A stretch of DNA of 64,000 bases from an uncultured Tenacibaculum sp. Lineage in GTDB: Bacteria > Bacteroidota > Bacteroidia > Flavobacteriales > Flavobacteriaceae. A program made the position numbers and the translations under genes. The DNA is taken from contig NZ_CANNBW010000020.1 of assembly GCF_947502995.1 (NCBI RefSeq), forward strand, positions 1 to 64,000, given 5' to 3'. Each line of letters opens with the position of its first letter. The stretch's first letter is position 1. The notes beneath the pieces are model-generated. The model was not told where the DNA came from. It searched no databases and worked only from the letters and a program-made list of their open reading frames with translations. Below are positions 32,289 to 41,298 of this stretch, piece by piece.

Positions 32289-34838
32289 CTAATTAATCAC
32301 TATTTTTTTTATCACTTGGTCTTCTCCTTTAGTTTCAACTTTAAGTAAATAAACTCCTGTATTTAGTTGATGTTTTTTGGCTGAAATTTTATTTTCTCCT
32401 CCTTTTAACTTCATCTTTGCTACAACTTTTCCAGTAATATCATACATAAAAACATTAATATCGTTTTGGATCGTTTTATTTTCAATATTGATGTAGAAAA
32501 AATTTGTACTCGGATTTGGATTTACAACTAAAGAATAAAGTATTCCTTCCTTATCTGTTCCTATAATTGGTTTAATAGAATTCGCAACTACTTTACTTGC
32601 TAATGATGCATCACAAGAACCTTCATAAATTTTCACATTACTAAATACTGATGTATTTCCAGATCCGGCATCGTTGTCGTTAATAAAAACTAACCTATCC
32701 ATTGTTCCTGTATAAAAACTTCCAATGGGTATTATATAAGTTTGAGTTCCACTTGTGTAATTATCATAATTTGTAACTCCATAATTCTGACTTCCATGTA
32801 CTTTAAAGTATCTTGTTGAACTTAAATTATTATCATTTTCAAAACCTATTCCATGAATTTCACCCTGCGAAGTACTGTTAAATTCAAATTCTACAACAGT
32901 ATTAGCTGTAACATTATAATCGTAAGGAATATATTTCCAAGTATTATTTACTAAAGTCAAAGAATTACCAGAATTTGTAATGTTGAATGTCCCATCAGAA
33001 TCTTGATTTGAAAAAGCTGTAACTGTAAAATCATTAAAATTTAAAGATTGACAAGTTGGTGGTGGAATTGTTGTTCCATTTTTAATAGAAATTTCATCTA
33101 TAGCAATATCACTTTGCCATCCTTCATTTCCTGAACCTGTAGTAATAATAAAACGAAACTGAACTTCTGCTGTATTTTTATAACTACTTAAGTCTACTGT
33201 AGCAGCCTCCCAATTATTTCCTTGAGTTCCGTTTTTTGTAAATATTGAATTCCAAGTAGTTTCACTCTTTAATTTCGCCTCTACTTCTAAAGAAGCTACA
33301 GCACTTCCTAACATATGATATTTAAAATTCAATTGAGGTGTATTAAGTGAAGTAAAATCAAAACACGGAGAATCTAAAATAGCTTTTTTACTTGGGAAAC
33401 CAGAACCATTACCTGAAGCTTCTACATAAAGATAAAAACTTCCTGAAGCTGCTTCACTTGGTCCTGTATTGTTAGATGGTGTTGTTCCAGAATTCCTAGT
33501 GAAATTTAAATCATCATTAGTTGCATCACTCCAAAATCCTAAAGAGTTTTCAAAATCTTCTTCATATGGAAACGAATTTACTGATTGTACACAACCTGTC
33601 GGTGGCATAGCATTAACACCGTTAGAAATTTCAATTAAATACTCTAAAGCTAACTTTGCGAATTTAGCAGCATGTGTAGCATTAGGTGTAGGTGATCTAT
33701 CAAAAGTATCTTGAGAAGTGTGAATGTTAGGATTACTTTGATTAAAACTTGCTTCAAAAGGAAAAGCTACATTATAACCTTCTTGTGCCCAACTGTAATG
33801 ATCTGAACAACCATAATTACACTGTGAAGTTCCATAAGTTAATTTATGTGTTCCTGAAGCATTATAAAAATTCATTAATTCAATTAAAAAATTATTCAAT
33901 GTATCATCGTTGTAAGAATCAGTAGAAATGTAAATATCATTTGTAGAACCTTTATAGTTTGTCATATCCAATTGCATATAACTAACTACATTTACATTTC
34001 GTTGTCTATAATCTTCAGCAATTTCTCTAGAACCTCTTAACCCTACTTCTTCAGCAGCAAAAGCCATAAATTCAATGGTTCTTTTCGGTCTAAAATTCAT
34101 CTCAAACAATACTCTAGCAGCTTCAGTAAATGTTGCAATTCCAGAAGCATTATCATCTGCCCCAGGAGCATTATTATTATTACCTCTAGCAGTAGAGTCT
34201 ATATGCCCACCAATAATTACAAATTCATCAGGAGCTTCGGTTCCAGTAACAGTCATAACAACTGAAGGCATATTTGTACTGGTATGATTTACAATTCTTA
34301 CAGAAACATCACTTCTTCCGGAAGCCATATTTTCCCATTTTGTTTTTAAATCTAAAACAGATTGAGTTGCAGTATTTGTGGTATGATAACGAGTCCCGTA
34401 AGCTTCTAATTCTTGAATATGATTTGCAATATTTAAATTATTCACCAAATCTAAACTCTGTTTAACCAACGTTTCTTGAGTTATGGTAAAGGAAACCAAA
34501 TTATTACTTAAAGAAGATCTGGAAGCTATTTTATTATTCTGATTAATAGCTGCAATAGCACTTTCTTTCGAGGATTCATAAATAAAACCTGGACCGTGAA
34601 CCAATACTTTATGATGAAGCTCTTCGGCAGCATTCGGACTTAACATTACTGCACTGAAACCGTTCAAGGAATGAATAATTTTAATGTCTTTAGGATGGTT
34701 AATTTTTAATCCTTGTGCATCTCTAGTTTGCATTGTTGCATAAAACATTTCGGTAGTTTTTTGAGCGTAAAAAACATGAGATACCAAAAGTAAACTGCAT
34801 AATAATACAGCGAGACAAATTGTTCGGATTGTTTTCAT
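32289..34838 (-). CDS. Secreted M28 family peptidase with T9SS sorting domain
   Basis: Signal peptide (about residues 1-25), then an M28 zinc aminopeptidase domain (about 200-400) with ligand motifs GGHIDST, GADDNASG and AFAAEEVGLRGS. A MAM/concanavalin-like beta domain follows (about 425-590), then a second beta domain, and the last 80 residues are a type A T9SS sorting signal (NPNPSTNFFYINI, YDITGKVV, LNTGVYLLKVE, QVIKKIVIN). It is exported by the type IX system to the cell surface or medium and should release N-terminal residues from peptides. Monocistronic. Confidence 0.93.
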   Translation of the reverse strand: MKTIRTICLAVLLCSLLLVSHVFYAQKTTEMFYATMQTRDAQGLKINHPKDIKIIHSLNGFSAVMLSPNAAEELHHKVLVHGPGFIYESSKESAIAAINQNNKIASRSSLSNNLVSFTITQETLVKQSLDLVNNLNIANHIQELEAYGTRYHTTNTATQSVLDLKTKWENMASGRSDVSVRIVNHTSTNMPSVVMTVTGTEAPDEFVIIGGHIDSTARGNNNNAPGADDNASGIATFTEAARVLFEMNFRPKRTIEFMAFAAEEVGLRGSREIAEDYRQRNVNVVSYMQLDMTNYKGSTNDIYISTDSYNDDTLNNFLIELMNFYNASGTHKLTYGTSQCNYGCSDHYSWAQEGYNVAFPFEASFNQSNPNIHTSQDTFDRSPTPNATHAAKFAKLALEYLIEISNGVNAMPPTGCVQSVNSFPYEEDFENSLGFWSDATNDDLNFTRNSGTTPSNNTGPSEAASGSFYLYVEASGNGSGFPSKKAILDSPCFDFTSLNTPQLNFKYHMLGSAVASLEVEAKLKSETTWNSIFTKNGTQGNNWEAATVDLSSYKNTAEVQFRFIITTGSGNEGWQSDIAIDEISIKNGTTIPPPTCQSLNFNDFTVTAFSNQDSDGTFNITNSGNSLTLVNNTWKYIPYDYNVTANTVVEFEFNSTSQGEIHGIGFENDNNLSSTRYFKVHGSQNYGVTNYDNYTSGTQTYIIPIGSFYTGTMDRLVFINDNDAGSGNTSVFSNVKIYEGSCDASLASKVVANSIKPIIGTDKEGILYSLVVNPNPSTNFFYINIENKTIQNDINVFMYDITGKVVAKMKLKGGENKISAKKHQLNTGVYLLKVETKGEDQVIKKIVIN

Positions 34839-35084
34839 TTTATAGGGTTTTTTAGTTAATTACTTGAGGTTAAAGAAAAGAGTATTATTATCCTTTTCTG
34901 GGAGTAACTGCATTAAATTAGCAGCTTTTTTTAGATAATATTTGACATAGGAGGAAAAACATTAACTAATTACCATACAATCCTTTAATATAGAAAAAAC
35001 GAAAGACTTTTAACAAAACCCTATTCATTAATTTACAAATAGTTAGAATCTAAACAACTTTTGAATAAGACAGTTTTTTTTAAC
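34839..35084. other. Intergenic, no gene seen
   Basis: Upstream region of the M28 gene. Only a weak plus-strand hairpin (CTGC/GCAG followed by T, near 34,912-34,935) was noticed. No reading frame or RNA family is supported. Confidence 0.5.
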
Positions 35085-35118
35085 AAAAAAGGTATTGTAA
35101 AAACATACAATACCTTTT
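35085..35118 (-). terminator. Terminator of the SnoaL-like gene
   Basis: AAAAGGTATTGTA and TACAATACCTTTT form a 13-bp stem, with a T run on both strands. Confidence 0.75.
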
Positions 35119-35139
35119 ATTATTTAATTTTTTTTATAA

Positions 35140-35502
35140 TTACATCGTGTAAAAAAACTGTTCGTTTGTAATTTTTCCTTCCTGTACTTCAAATACACAA
35201 ACTTCTTCCATTTGTTGTCTTCCTCTGTCTTTAAAAGTAACATCAAAAGCCATTTTAGAAGTAAAATGATTGTCCGCAACAACAGGATCAGAGATTTCTG
35301 AAGCATGAAATTCTACTACATTTTCTAACCATTGTTTACTCTTTTCAAAAACCTCCTGTTTTCCTGAAACAATTTCTCCGTATGGAACACCAGGCATTTC
35401 CTTACTTACAACATTATCTGCATACAATTCTGTAATACAATCTAAATTCTTTCCTTCTCTGCACATTTGTGCCCATTGGTTTGCAACTTCTTGTGTGGTC
35501 AT
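35140..35502 (-). CDS. SnoaL-like (NTF2-fold) protein
   Basis: A 120-aa single domain of the NTF2/SnoaL fold: N-terminal helix (VANQWAQMCREGKNLDCITE), LYADNVVSKE, and the closing strands CVFEVQEGKITNEQFFYT. Members bind small hydrophobic ligands or act as isomerases; the substrate is unknown. It stands 68 bp behind the photolyase gene on the same strand and has its own terminator. Confidence 0.8.
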   Translation of the reverse strand: MTTQEVANQWAQMCREGKNLDCITELYADNVVSKEMPGVPYGEIVSGKQEVFEKSKQWLENVVEFHASEISDPVVADNHFTSKMAFDVTFKDRGRQQMEEVCVFEVQEGKITNEQFFYTM

Positions 35503-35570
35503 AATAATTTAATTTACTTGTTAATTCCTTAAATTTAATAAAAAGCCACACACAGACCATTAATTACCTG

Positions 35571-36878
35571 TTAAGAATCAACGTTTAACGCGTTTTTATA
35601 TGTTGTTAAACAGCGTTCTCTTGCAAACTTATGATCTACCATTTCTTTTGCATAAGTAAGCTCTTGAAATTCTGGAACCCACTTTTTAATATATTTTAAT
35701 TCTTTATCAAACTTTTTAATTTGAGTAGTTGGGTTAAAAATTCTGAAATACGGTGCCGCATCTACACCACAACCTGCAACCCATTGCCAATTACCAACAT
35801 TACTAGCCAATTCAAAATCTAATAATTTTTCAGCAAAATAAGCTTCTCCCCATCTCCAATCAATCAATAAATGTTTACATAAAAAACTTCCAACTAGCAT
35901 ACGAACTCTGTTGTGCATAAAACCTGTAGCATTTAACTCTCGCATTCCTGCATCTACTAATGGATATCCAGTTTTTCCTTCGCACCAACGTTTAAAATCT
36001 TCTTCATTATTTCTCCACACTATTCTGTCGTATTGTGGTTTAAAAGAATCTTTCTCTGTGTGCGGATAATGCCAAAGAATTTGAATAAAAAATTCACGCC
36101 AAATTAACTCTTTTAAAAAAGTGATATTCTCACTTTTATTTGCTTCTTGTACAGCTTTTCTTGTTGAATAACTTCCGAATCGTAAATGTAAACCTAGCTT
36201 TGATGTTCCTTTTATTGCTGGAAAATTTCGTTTTGCTTCGTATTCATCTATAATTTGCTGTCTTACATCGTAATCAGGAATTTCAATTCCCGAAGGTTCA
36301 AAACCTAATTCAGACATTGAATGAATAGCTTTACTTTCTGAAGTATATATTTGATCTAAATGTTCTTCAGAAGGAAAGAAATTTAACGTTGCTGTTTTGA
36401 ATTTCGCTAACCATTTTTTAGAATATGGCGTATATACCTTATATGGATTTCCATCGTCTTTAACGACCTCTTTCTCTTCGAAAATTACGTGATCTTTAAA
36501 CGATTTAAATCCGATTCCTTTTGAAGATAAAAACTCTTCAATATTATGATCTCTGTCTAATGCATAAGGTTCATAATCTTTATTTGTGTATACGTTTTCT
36601 ATAGAAAACTTCTGAATAAGGCTTTCAAAAACATCTTCAGGCGTACTATAAAAAGTAGATAAATTCCCTCCTTTTTCTTGAAATATTTGGTGTAAAAATG
36701 AAAGTCTAGAATGAATAAAATCTAATCGAGCATCTTTCTTTGGAAGCTTATCCAATATGTTCTTATCGAAAATAAATATTGGAAGAATTTTTGTTCCACT
36801 TTGAAGTGCTTCAAATAATCCTTTGTTATCCTCAATTCTTAAATCTCTTCTGAACCAAAAAATTGAAATCTTATCCAT
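35571..36878 (-). CDS. phrB: Deoxyribodipyrimidine photolyase
   Basis: The N-terminal Rossmann domain (ISIFWFRRDLRIEDNKGL) binds the antenna cofactor, and the C-terminal FAD domain has the conserved WREFF, NRVRMLVGSFLCKHL, WRWGEAYFAEKLLDFE and NVGNWQWVAGCGVDAAPY segments. It repairs cyclobutane pyrimidine dimers in blue light. The frame opens at 36,890 but ATG at 36,878 matches the family start and overlaps the upstream gene's stop by 8 bp (ATGGATAA), so translation is coupled. Confidence 0.95.
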   Translation of the reverse strand: MDKISIFWFRRDLRIEDNKGLFEALQSGTKILPIFIFDKNILDKLPKKDARLDFIHSRLSFLHQIFQEKGGNLSTFYSTPEDVFESLIQKFSIENVYTNKDYEPYALDRDHNIEEFLSSKGIGFKSFKDHVIFEEKEVVKDDGNPYKVYTPYSKKWLAKFKTATLNFFPSEEHLDQIYTSESKAIHSMSELGFEPSGIEIPDYDVRQQIIDEYEAKRNFPAIKGTSKLGLHLRFGSYSTRKAVQEANKSENITFLKELIWREFFIQILWHYPHTEKDSFKPQYDRIVWRNNEEDFKRWCEGKTGYPLVDAGMRELNATGFMHNRVRMLVGSFLCKHLLIDWRWGEAYFAEKLLDFELASNVGNWQWVAGCGVDAAPYFRIFNPTTQIKKFDKELKYIKKWVPEFQELTYAKEMVDHKFARERCLTTYKNALNVDS

Positions 36879-37338
36879 TGTATTCTCCAAAAAGCTCTAT
36901 TAATTTTGTTTGACGATAGCTAAAAATCTCTTCTAGTTTTGGTTTTACTAAAAACGGATGAACCATTTGACCTAAAATACCTAATGGAATTTTATAATCG
37001 ATAATATCTTCCATTTCGACTCCTCCATCTATTTCTTTAATAAAGTGTTTGTGATGCCATAAAGCATAAGGACCAAAACGTTGCTCATCTACAAAATACT
37101 CTTGATGTTGTACGTGAGTAATCTCAGTTACCCATTTCGTTTTAATTCCTAAAACTGGTGTTACGATATACTGAATAATTTGACCAGGATACATTGGCCT
37201 ATCTGCACCAGAAAGAATGTTAAACCCCATGTAATCGGGTGTAATTGCTTTTAAATTTTTTGGATCCGATAGAAATTCCCAAGCTTTCTCAACAGTTATC
37301 GGTAAGTTTTGTTTTTTTTGAAGACGATAAATTTTCAT
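36871..37338 (-). CDS. SRPBCC (START-like) family protein
   Basis: A 155-aa single domain with the helix-grip pattern of SRPBCC proteins (LPITVEKAWEFLSDPKNLKA, MEDIIDYKIPLGILGQMVHP). It is often found directly in front of photolyase genes in Flavobacteria and here overlaps phrB. The ligand is unknown; a role in light or lipid response is suggested only by the pairing. Confidence 0.88.
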   Translation of the reverse strand: MKIYRLQKKQNLPITVEKAWEFLSDPKNLKAITPDYMGFNILSGADRPMYPGQIIQYIVTPVLGIKTKWVTEITHVQHQEYFVDEQRFGPYALWHHKHFIKEIDGGVEMEDIIDYKIPLGILGQMVHPFLVKPKLEEIFSYRQTKLIELFGEYNG

Positions 37339-37360
37339 ATTAACCGTAAATTTTTGATAA

Positions 37361-37390
37361 AAAAAAGGCTGTTAATTAAAAATAACAGCC
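37361..37390 (-). terminator. Minus-strand terminator
   Basis: GGCTGTTA and TAACAGCC with a T run on the minus strand. It ends the 74-aa gene just upstream of the SRPBCC gene. Confidence 0.7.
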
Positions 37391-37406
37391 CTTATAAATT
37401 TGTTTA

Positions 37407-37631
37407 CTATGCAGTTAGAGGTTTCCCTTTAAGCCTTTTTTCTATTCTTTGCTTAACAACGGTTAACCTTTTCATTAAATCCATTAGCTCAGCATCTTTG
37501 CTTTTTTTGTACTCTTCATTTATTTCTAAAATAAGAGCTTTAGCTTCTCTAGAAGCTAAAATTCTATCGCTGGTAGTTACGAATTTAAATTTTCGGTTCT
37601 CAAACTCTAATGCTTTTTCTATTAATGTCAT
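37407..37631 (-). CDS. Small helical protein, 74 aa
   Basis: A charged, all-helical protein (MTLIEKALEFENRKFKFVT, ASREAKALILEINEEYKK, LMDLMKRLTVVKQRIEKRL). It has its own terminator. Family not recognised; a small coiled-coil accessory is possible. Confidence 0.6.
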   Translation of the reverse strand: MTLIEKALEFENRKFKFVTTSDRILASREAKALILEINEEYKKSKDAELMDLMKRLTVVKQRIEKRLKGKPLTA

Positions 37632-37941
37632 AACTATTCAATAATTATAATGTTTGCGCCAAACTACTATAGCTTGATCAAATTGATCGTCTCCGAATTT
37701 TGGTCGTAATTAATTGAGAAATCTTTCAGAAAAAAAATACAACAATCGTAAATTAAGAAACTTGGGGCAACAAATGTATACATATCTTTGACATATACAT
37801 ATATTTTTTGATTGATTTAAATAATATCTTAATTATTTTTTCTTATACCAATCATTTTGTTTAGCAAATTTAAAAAAAAAGTAAACAAATCAAAAAAACT
37901 ATTGAAATTTAAATTGTTTAAGCATTAAAAGTAATCTATTT

Positions 37942-38094
37942 CTAGTTTAAAATTTTATGTAAATCATAAAAGAAGAAATTCTTATCATCATTCATGGCTA
38001 CAAATAATCCACTCGGAAATTTCTCTCCTAAATCCAAAGTAGTTACATCACAGCCATCAGTTTCTAGAGTTGAAAGATTAACAACTCCTTTCAT
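37942..38094 (-). pseudogene. Remnant of a 3-phytase-like gene (C-terminal fragment)
   Basis: A 50-codon minus-strand frame reads STLETDGCDVTTLDLGEKFP, then SGLFVAMNDDKNFFFYDLHK. This closely follows the last beta-propeller blade of Bacteroidota 3-phytases (beta-propeller phytase family, DGxDVT...LGxxFPxGxFVxMND...FxxYD). A stop codon lies two codons upstream of its ATG and no other phytase sequence is seen nearby, so it is a degraded leftover. The gap of 627 bp between neighbouring genes holds nothing else. Confidence 0.6.
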
Positions 38095-38203
38095 AACCTA
38101 CAAAACAATTAATCTCACATAAAACTAGAGTTAATAAATTGTTATTTTAATTATTCAAAAAAAGCTTCATAAAGTAAGCATAAAACGAATTACACTAAAA
38201 AAG

Positions 38204-38231
38204 AAAAATCACCTTTTAAAAAGGTGATTTT
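38204..38231 (-). terminator. Terminator of the DUF6438 gene
   Basis: AAAATCACCTT and AAGGTGATTTT form the stem. It lies 28 bp behind the stop. Confidence 0.75.
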
Positions 38232-38258
38232 AAGAACCAATACAACTAAAGTAGTAGC

Positions 38259-38654
38259 CTAATGTAAAAGATCTAACTGCTTTAGTAGATTATTAAATAC
38301 AATTAAGTTTTTATTCCCTTTAAAAGTTAAAGTCTTATTATCGAAATTAACGATTGTTTTAGGTAAATCTCTTCCTTTTTTACTTTCAGAATTAACTACA
38401 GAAGATAGTTTAGATAATTCTCCTTTTAATAATTTCACCTGTTGTGTGGAAATTTGATATTCTGCTTCTCCTTTGATTTTAGTATTGTTAACTCCGTTAA
38501 AAATTACTTTCCCATTTTGATAAACATATAAATCAAAAACAGGACACTTGCCTAAACATGCTGTTTTTCTATAATGGATTTTATCTTCCGGAAAATTCTT
38601 TGCTGTTGAACAACTCACTATCAAAAGAATTATGATGATATATAACTGTTTCAT
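38259..38654 (-). CDS. DUF6438 lipoprotein
   Basis: A lipoprotein signal (LYIIIILLIVSCSTAK) is followed by a domain with the DUF6438 pattern (YRKTACLGKCPVFDLYVYQN, GKVIFNGVNN), including the CLGKCP motif. The function is unknown; the location is probably the outer membrane. Monocistronic. Confidence 0.8.
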   Translation of the reverse strand: MKQLYIIIILLIVSCSTAKNFPEDKIHYRKTACLGKCPVFDLYVYQNGKVIFNGVNNTKIKGEAEYQISTQQVKLLKGELSKLSSVVNSESKKGRDLPKTIVNFDNKTLTFKGNKNLIVFNNLLKQLDLLH

Positions 38655-38733
38655 GATTTTAAATTTTTAAATGCGCCAAAACTATTCAACATGAAAGAAC
38701 CTGAACAAGTGTTTTGGCGCTAAGAGGGATATT

Positions 38734-39717
38734 TTAATGCTTATGACGTCTACAAGATTTTCCAATTTTATTTGCTTGTTTCCATTTTCCTGGCTCAGGT
38801 AAAACAAAGCTATTTCCACCTCTACTTCTAAGGTTTAAATTCGTACGAATGTGGTTTCTAAAATCTACAATTTCTTTTCTATTGTTCATTAATAACATTT
38901 TCTTTTCTGCTATTGTATTACCTGCTGCGATATCTCTTTTAGTCACATAAGTAGCAAAAACTTCAGCAATATCTTCTGCTGGATTTGTAGCAGCATAATT
39001 AGTTACAAATCGATCTCTGTTTGCTTCATAAAAATTATTTAAAGCTGCTTCTCCTTCATTATTTGCTTTTTCATAAGCACTCCAAATATCTGCCCAATAC
39101 TTATGATATAACTCGTTAATGTATGCATTAGGTTTTGCACAACCTTCACCTGGATTGTATGTAGCACAACTTGTTTGACTTGAATCTAATTGAGTATCGT
39201 TTAACGTTAATACATGTCCGAATTCATGAATAATTGTGTAAGCTAATTCTCCTCCATTATTAAATCCTCCTTCGTAAGCATAGTTGATCGCGATTCCCAT
39301 TTTCCAGCTCGATAAATCTTCTTTTATTTGAACTACAAAACCAGCGCTCCCCGTTGGAGTTCCGTTATAAATAACAAATTCTCCTACTTTTTTTAACTGA
39401 TCTAACGGAACAATTTTTAAAACTAAATCCCAAATTTGATTATGTTTCGCAATATCTTTTTGATAAGCTAAATCTTCACCTGTAACTTTGTAATCTTGAA
39501 TTTTATTAATTTTATCTCCAGTTACTTTGTACAAAGTAATTTCACCATCTTCACTTGTTGCCCCTTGATTTCCATCACCCGTCGGATCGGTCGTATCTGG
39601 CACAATAGTATCTGTCGGAATTATTACTTCATCATCACTACAACTTGTAACTACACTTAGTGTAAATGCTACTAAAAATAAAAACTTGAACACTTGTTTA
39701 AAATTTCTCATACTCAT
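38734..39717 (-). CDS. Lipoprotein zinc metallopeptidase (HEFGH)
   Basis: Lipoprotein signal (FLFLVAFTLSVVTSCSDD), an acidic Thr-rich spacer, then a zincin domain with HEFGHVLTLN at about residues 164-173 and a downstream Glu-rich helix (NPAEDIAEVFATYVTKRD) that can supply the third ligand. It is related to the Bacteroidota putative zinc-binding lipoprotein family. It starts 102 bp from a divergent ECF sigma gene, so its promoter could belong to that regulon. Confidence 0.85.
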   Translation of the reverse strand: MSMRNFKQVFKFLFLVAFTLSVVTSCSDDEVIIPTDTIVPDTTDPTGDGNQGATSEDGEITLYKVTGDKINKIQDYKVTGEDLAYQKDIAKHNQIWDLVLKIVPLDQLKKVGEFVIYNGTPTGSAGFVVQIKEDLSSWKMGIAINYAYEGGFNNGGELAYTIIHEFGHVLTLNDTQLDSSQTSCATYNPGEGCAKPNAYINELYHKYWADIWSAYEKANNEGEAALNNFYEANRDRFVTNYAATNPAEDIAEVFATYVTKRDIAAGNTIAEKKMLLMNNRKEIVDFRNHIRTNLNLRSRGGNSFVLPEPGKWKQANKIGKSCRRHKH

Positions 39718-39819
39718 ATCATTTAATAATTAATAATTTATGCCTGATTTGAATAAGAAACAGCCATCTAAAAATCTACCCTACCTTTTTTGATTAATTT
39801 TTTTTTATGTTTGCTTTAC

Positions 39820-40329
39820 ATGGAGCAAGAAAATTCAATATGTAAACCCAAAGTCTTTGAGGAAGTGTTCGACACACATTCTGAAAGTCTTAGAAATTAT
39901 ATGTTTTATAAATGTGGTGATGTAGATTTGGCGGAAGATTTCGTACAAGAAAGCTATGTTCGACTTTGGAAAAACTGTGCTAAAGTTCTAATAACTAAAG
40001 CTAAATCGTATTTATTTACTGTAGCTACTAATTTATTTTTAAATCATGTAGCTCATAAAAAAGTAGTCTTAAAACATCAAAAAGCTCAAGAAAAAAAATA
40101 CACTTATGAAACACCAGAATTTCTTTTAGAAGAGAAAGAATTTATGGTAAAACTTCAAAATGCAATAAGTGAATTATCTGAAAAACAACGCGAAGTTTTT
40201 TTATTGAATAGAATTGACAAGAAAAAATATTCTGAAATTGCAGAAATGTTAGGAATATCTGTAAAAGCAGTTGAAAAAAGAATTTCTGCAGCTTTAAAAA
40301 AGCTTAGAGAAAAAATAGATGTAATATAG
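39820..40329 (+). CDS. ECF RNA polymerase sigma factor (FecI-like)
   Basis: Sigma region 2 (about residues 10-75, LRNYMFYKCGDVDLAEDFVQ, ESYVRLWKN) and region 4 (about 110-165, LSEKQREVFLLNRIDKKKYS, EIAEMLGISVKAVEKRI). The frame opens at 39,790, but ATG at 39,820 (MEQENSICKPKVFEEVFD) is preferred. With the anti-sigma and TonB receptor genes behind it, it forms a cell-surface signalling unit of the FecI/FecR/FecA type. Confidence 0.92.
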   Translation: MEQENSICKPKVFEEVFDTHSESLRNYMFYKCGDVDLAEDFVQESYVRLWKNCAKVLITKAKSYLFTVATNLFLNHVAHKKVVLKHQKAQEKKYTYETPEFLLEEKEFMVKLQNAISELSEKQREVFLLNRIDKKKYSEIAEMLGISVKAVEKRISAALKKLREKIDVI

Positions 40330-40386
40330 TTAGGGTAAATTATTAATAAACTGTTTTTAAGAAACAAACATCCTAAAAACTCAAAT

Positions 40387-41298
40387 ATGGAAATCAATAA
40401 AGATGAAACTTTTTTAGCCAAGTGGATGAATGGTGAGTTAAATGCTGAAGAATTAGAAGCGTTTAAAAAGCATCCTGATTTTCCATTATATGAAAAGATT
40501 GTTTTTAAATCAGAAAAATTAGCTGCTCCGCCTTATGATAAACAAAAACTTTTATCAAAAGTAAAGGAAGAAATTGAAGATACTAAAAAACCAAAAGTAG
40601 TTTCTTTATACTCTAAACTTACTATTGTAGCTGCTGCATCTCTATTAGTTTTGTTTAGTATTTTTTATTTTAAAAATTCAGCAACTGTATACAACACCAA
40701 TTTCGGAGAACAATTAGCCGTTAATTTACCTGATGATTCTGAAGTAATATTAAATGCCAAGTCTTCTATTTCATTTAAAGAAAATGAATGGTCGAAAGCA
40801 AGAACGATGAACTTAAAAGGTGAAGCTTTTTTTAAAGTAAACAAAGGAAAAACATTTACTGTTGAAACTGATTTAGGTAAAGTAACTGTTTTAGGAACTC
40901 AATTTAATGTAAATATTGAGAATGATCTTTTACAAGTAAATTGTTACGAAGGAAAAGTAAAAGTAAGCGTCAATGAAAAAGATGTATTTCTAACTAAGGG
41001 AAAAGCATTTAGAATTACAAAAGACACAACTGAAGAATGGGAATTCAAAGCAAACAACCCTAGTTGGCAGAATGGTGAGAGCACATTTAATAGTGTTCCT
41101 TTAAAATACGTTATAAAAGCAATTACCAATCAATATAATGTAGAAATAAACGCAGCTGAAGATATAAATTTAAACTATCTTTACACTGGTGCATTTACTC
41201 ATGAAGATTTAAAAATAGCTTTAGAAACTGTTTTTACCCCTTTAAAAATTAAATTTGAGTTTACAAATAAAAGCACCATTTTACTCGTTAAACATTAA
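40387..41298 (+). CDS. FecR family anti-sigma factor
   Basis: The cytoplasmic N-terminus (about residues 1-75) should hold the sigma factor; one TM helix follows (LTIVAAASLLVLFSIFYF), then the periplasmic FecR domain (GEQLAVNLPDDSEVILNAKS, LKGEAFFKVNKGKTFTVETD, VLGTQFNV) and the C-terminal DUF4974-type domain (PLKYVIKAITNQYNVEINAA). Its stop overlaps the start of the receptor gene (TAATGA). Confidence 0.93.
   Translation: MEINKDETFLAKWMNGELNAEELEAFKKHPDFPLYEKIVFKSEKLAAPPYDKQKLLSKVKEEIEDTKKPKVVSLYSKLTIVAAASLLVLFSIFYFKNSATVYNTNFGEQLAVNLPDDSEVILNAKSSISFKENEWSKARTMNLKGEAFFKVNKGKTFTVETDLGKVTVLGTQFNVNIENDLLQVNCYEGKVKVSVNEKDVFLTKGKAFRITKDTTEEWEFKANNPSWQNGESTFNSVPLKYVIKAITNQYNVEINAAEDINLNYLYTGAFTHEDLKIALETVFTPLKIKFEFTNKSTILLVKH

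Noticed and set aside
33469..34465. Plus-strand frames inside the M28 peptidase gene
   Set aside because: They are shadows of the strong minus-strand gene and have no family likeness.
34912..34935. Small CTGC/GCAG hairpin with T run upstream of the M28 gene
   Set aside because: The stem is only four bases and no gene precedes it on the plus strand, so it is not called as a terminator.
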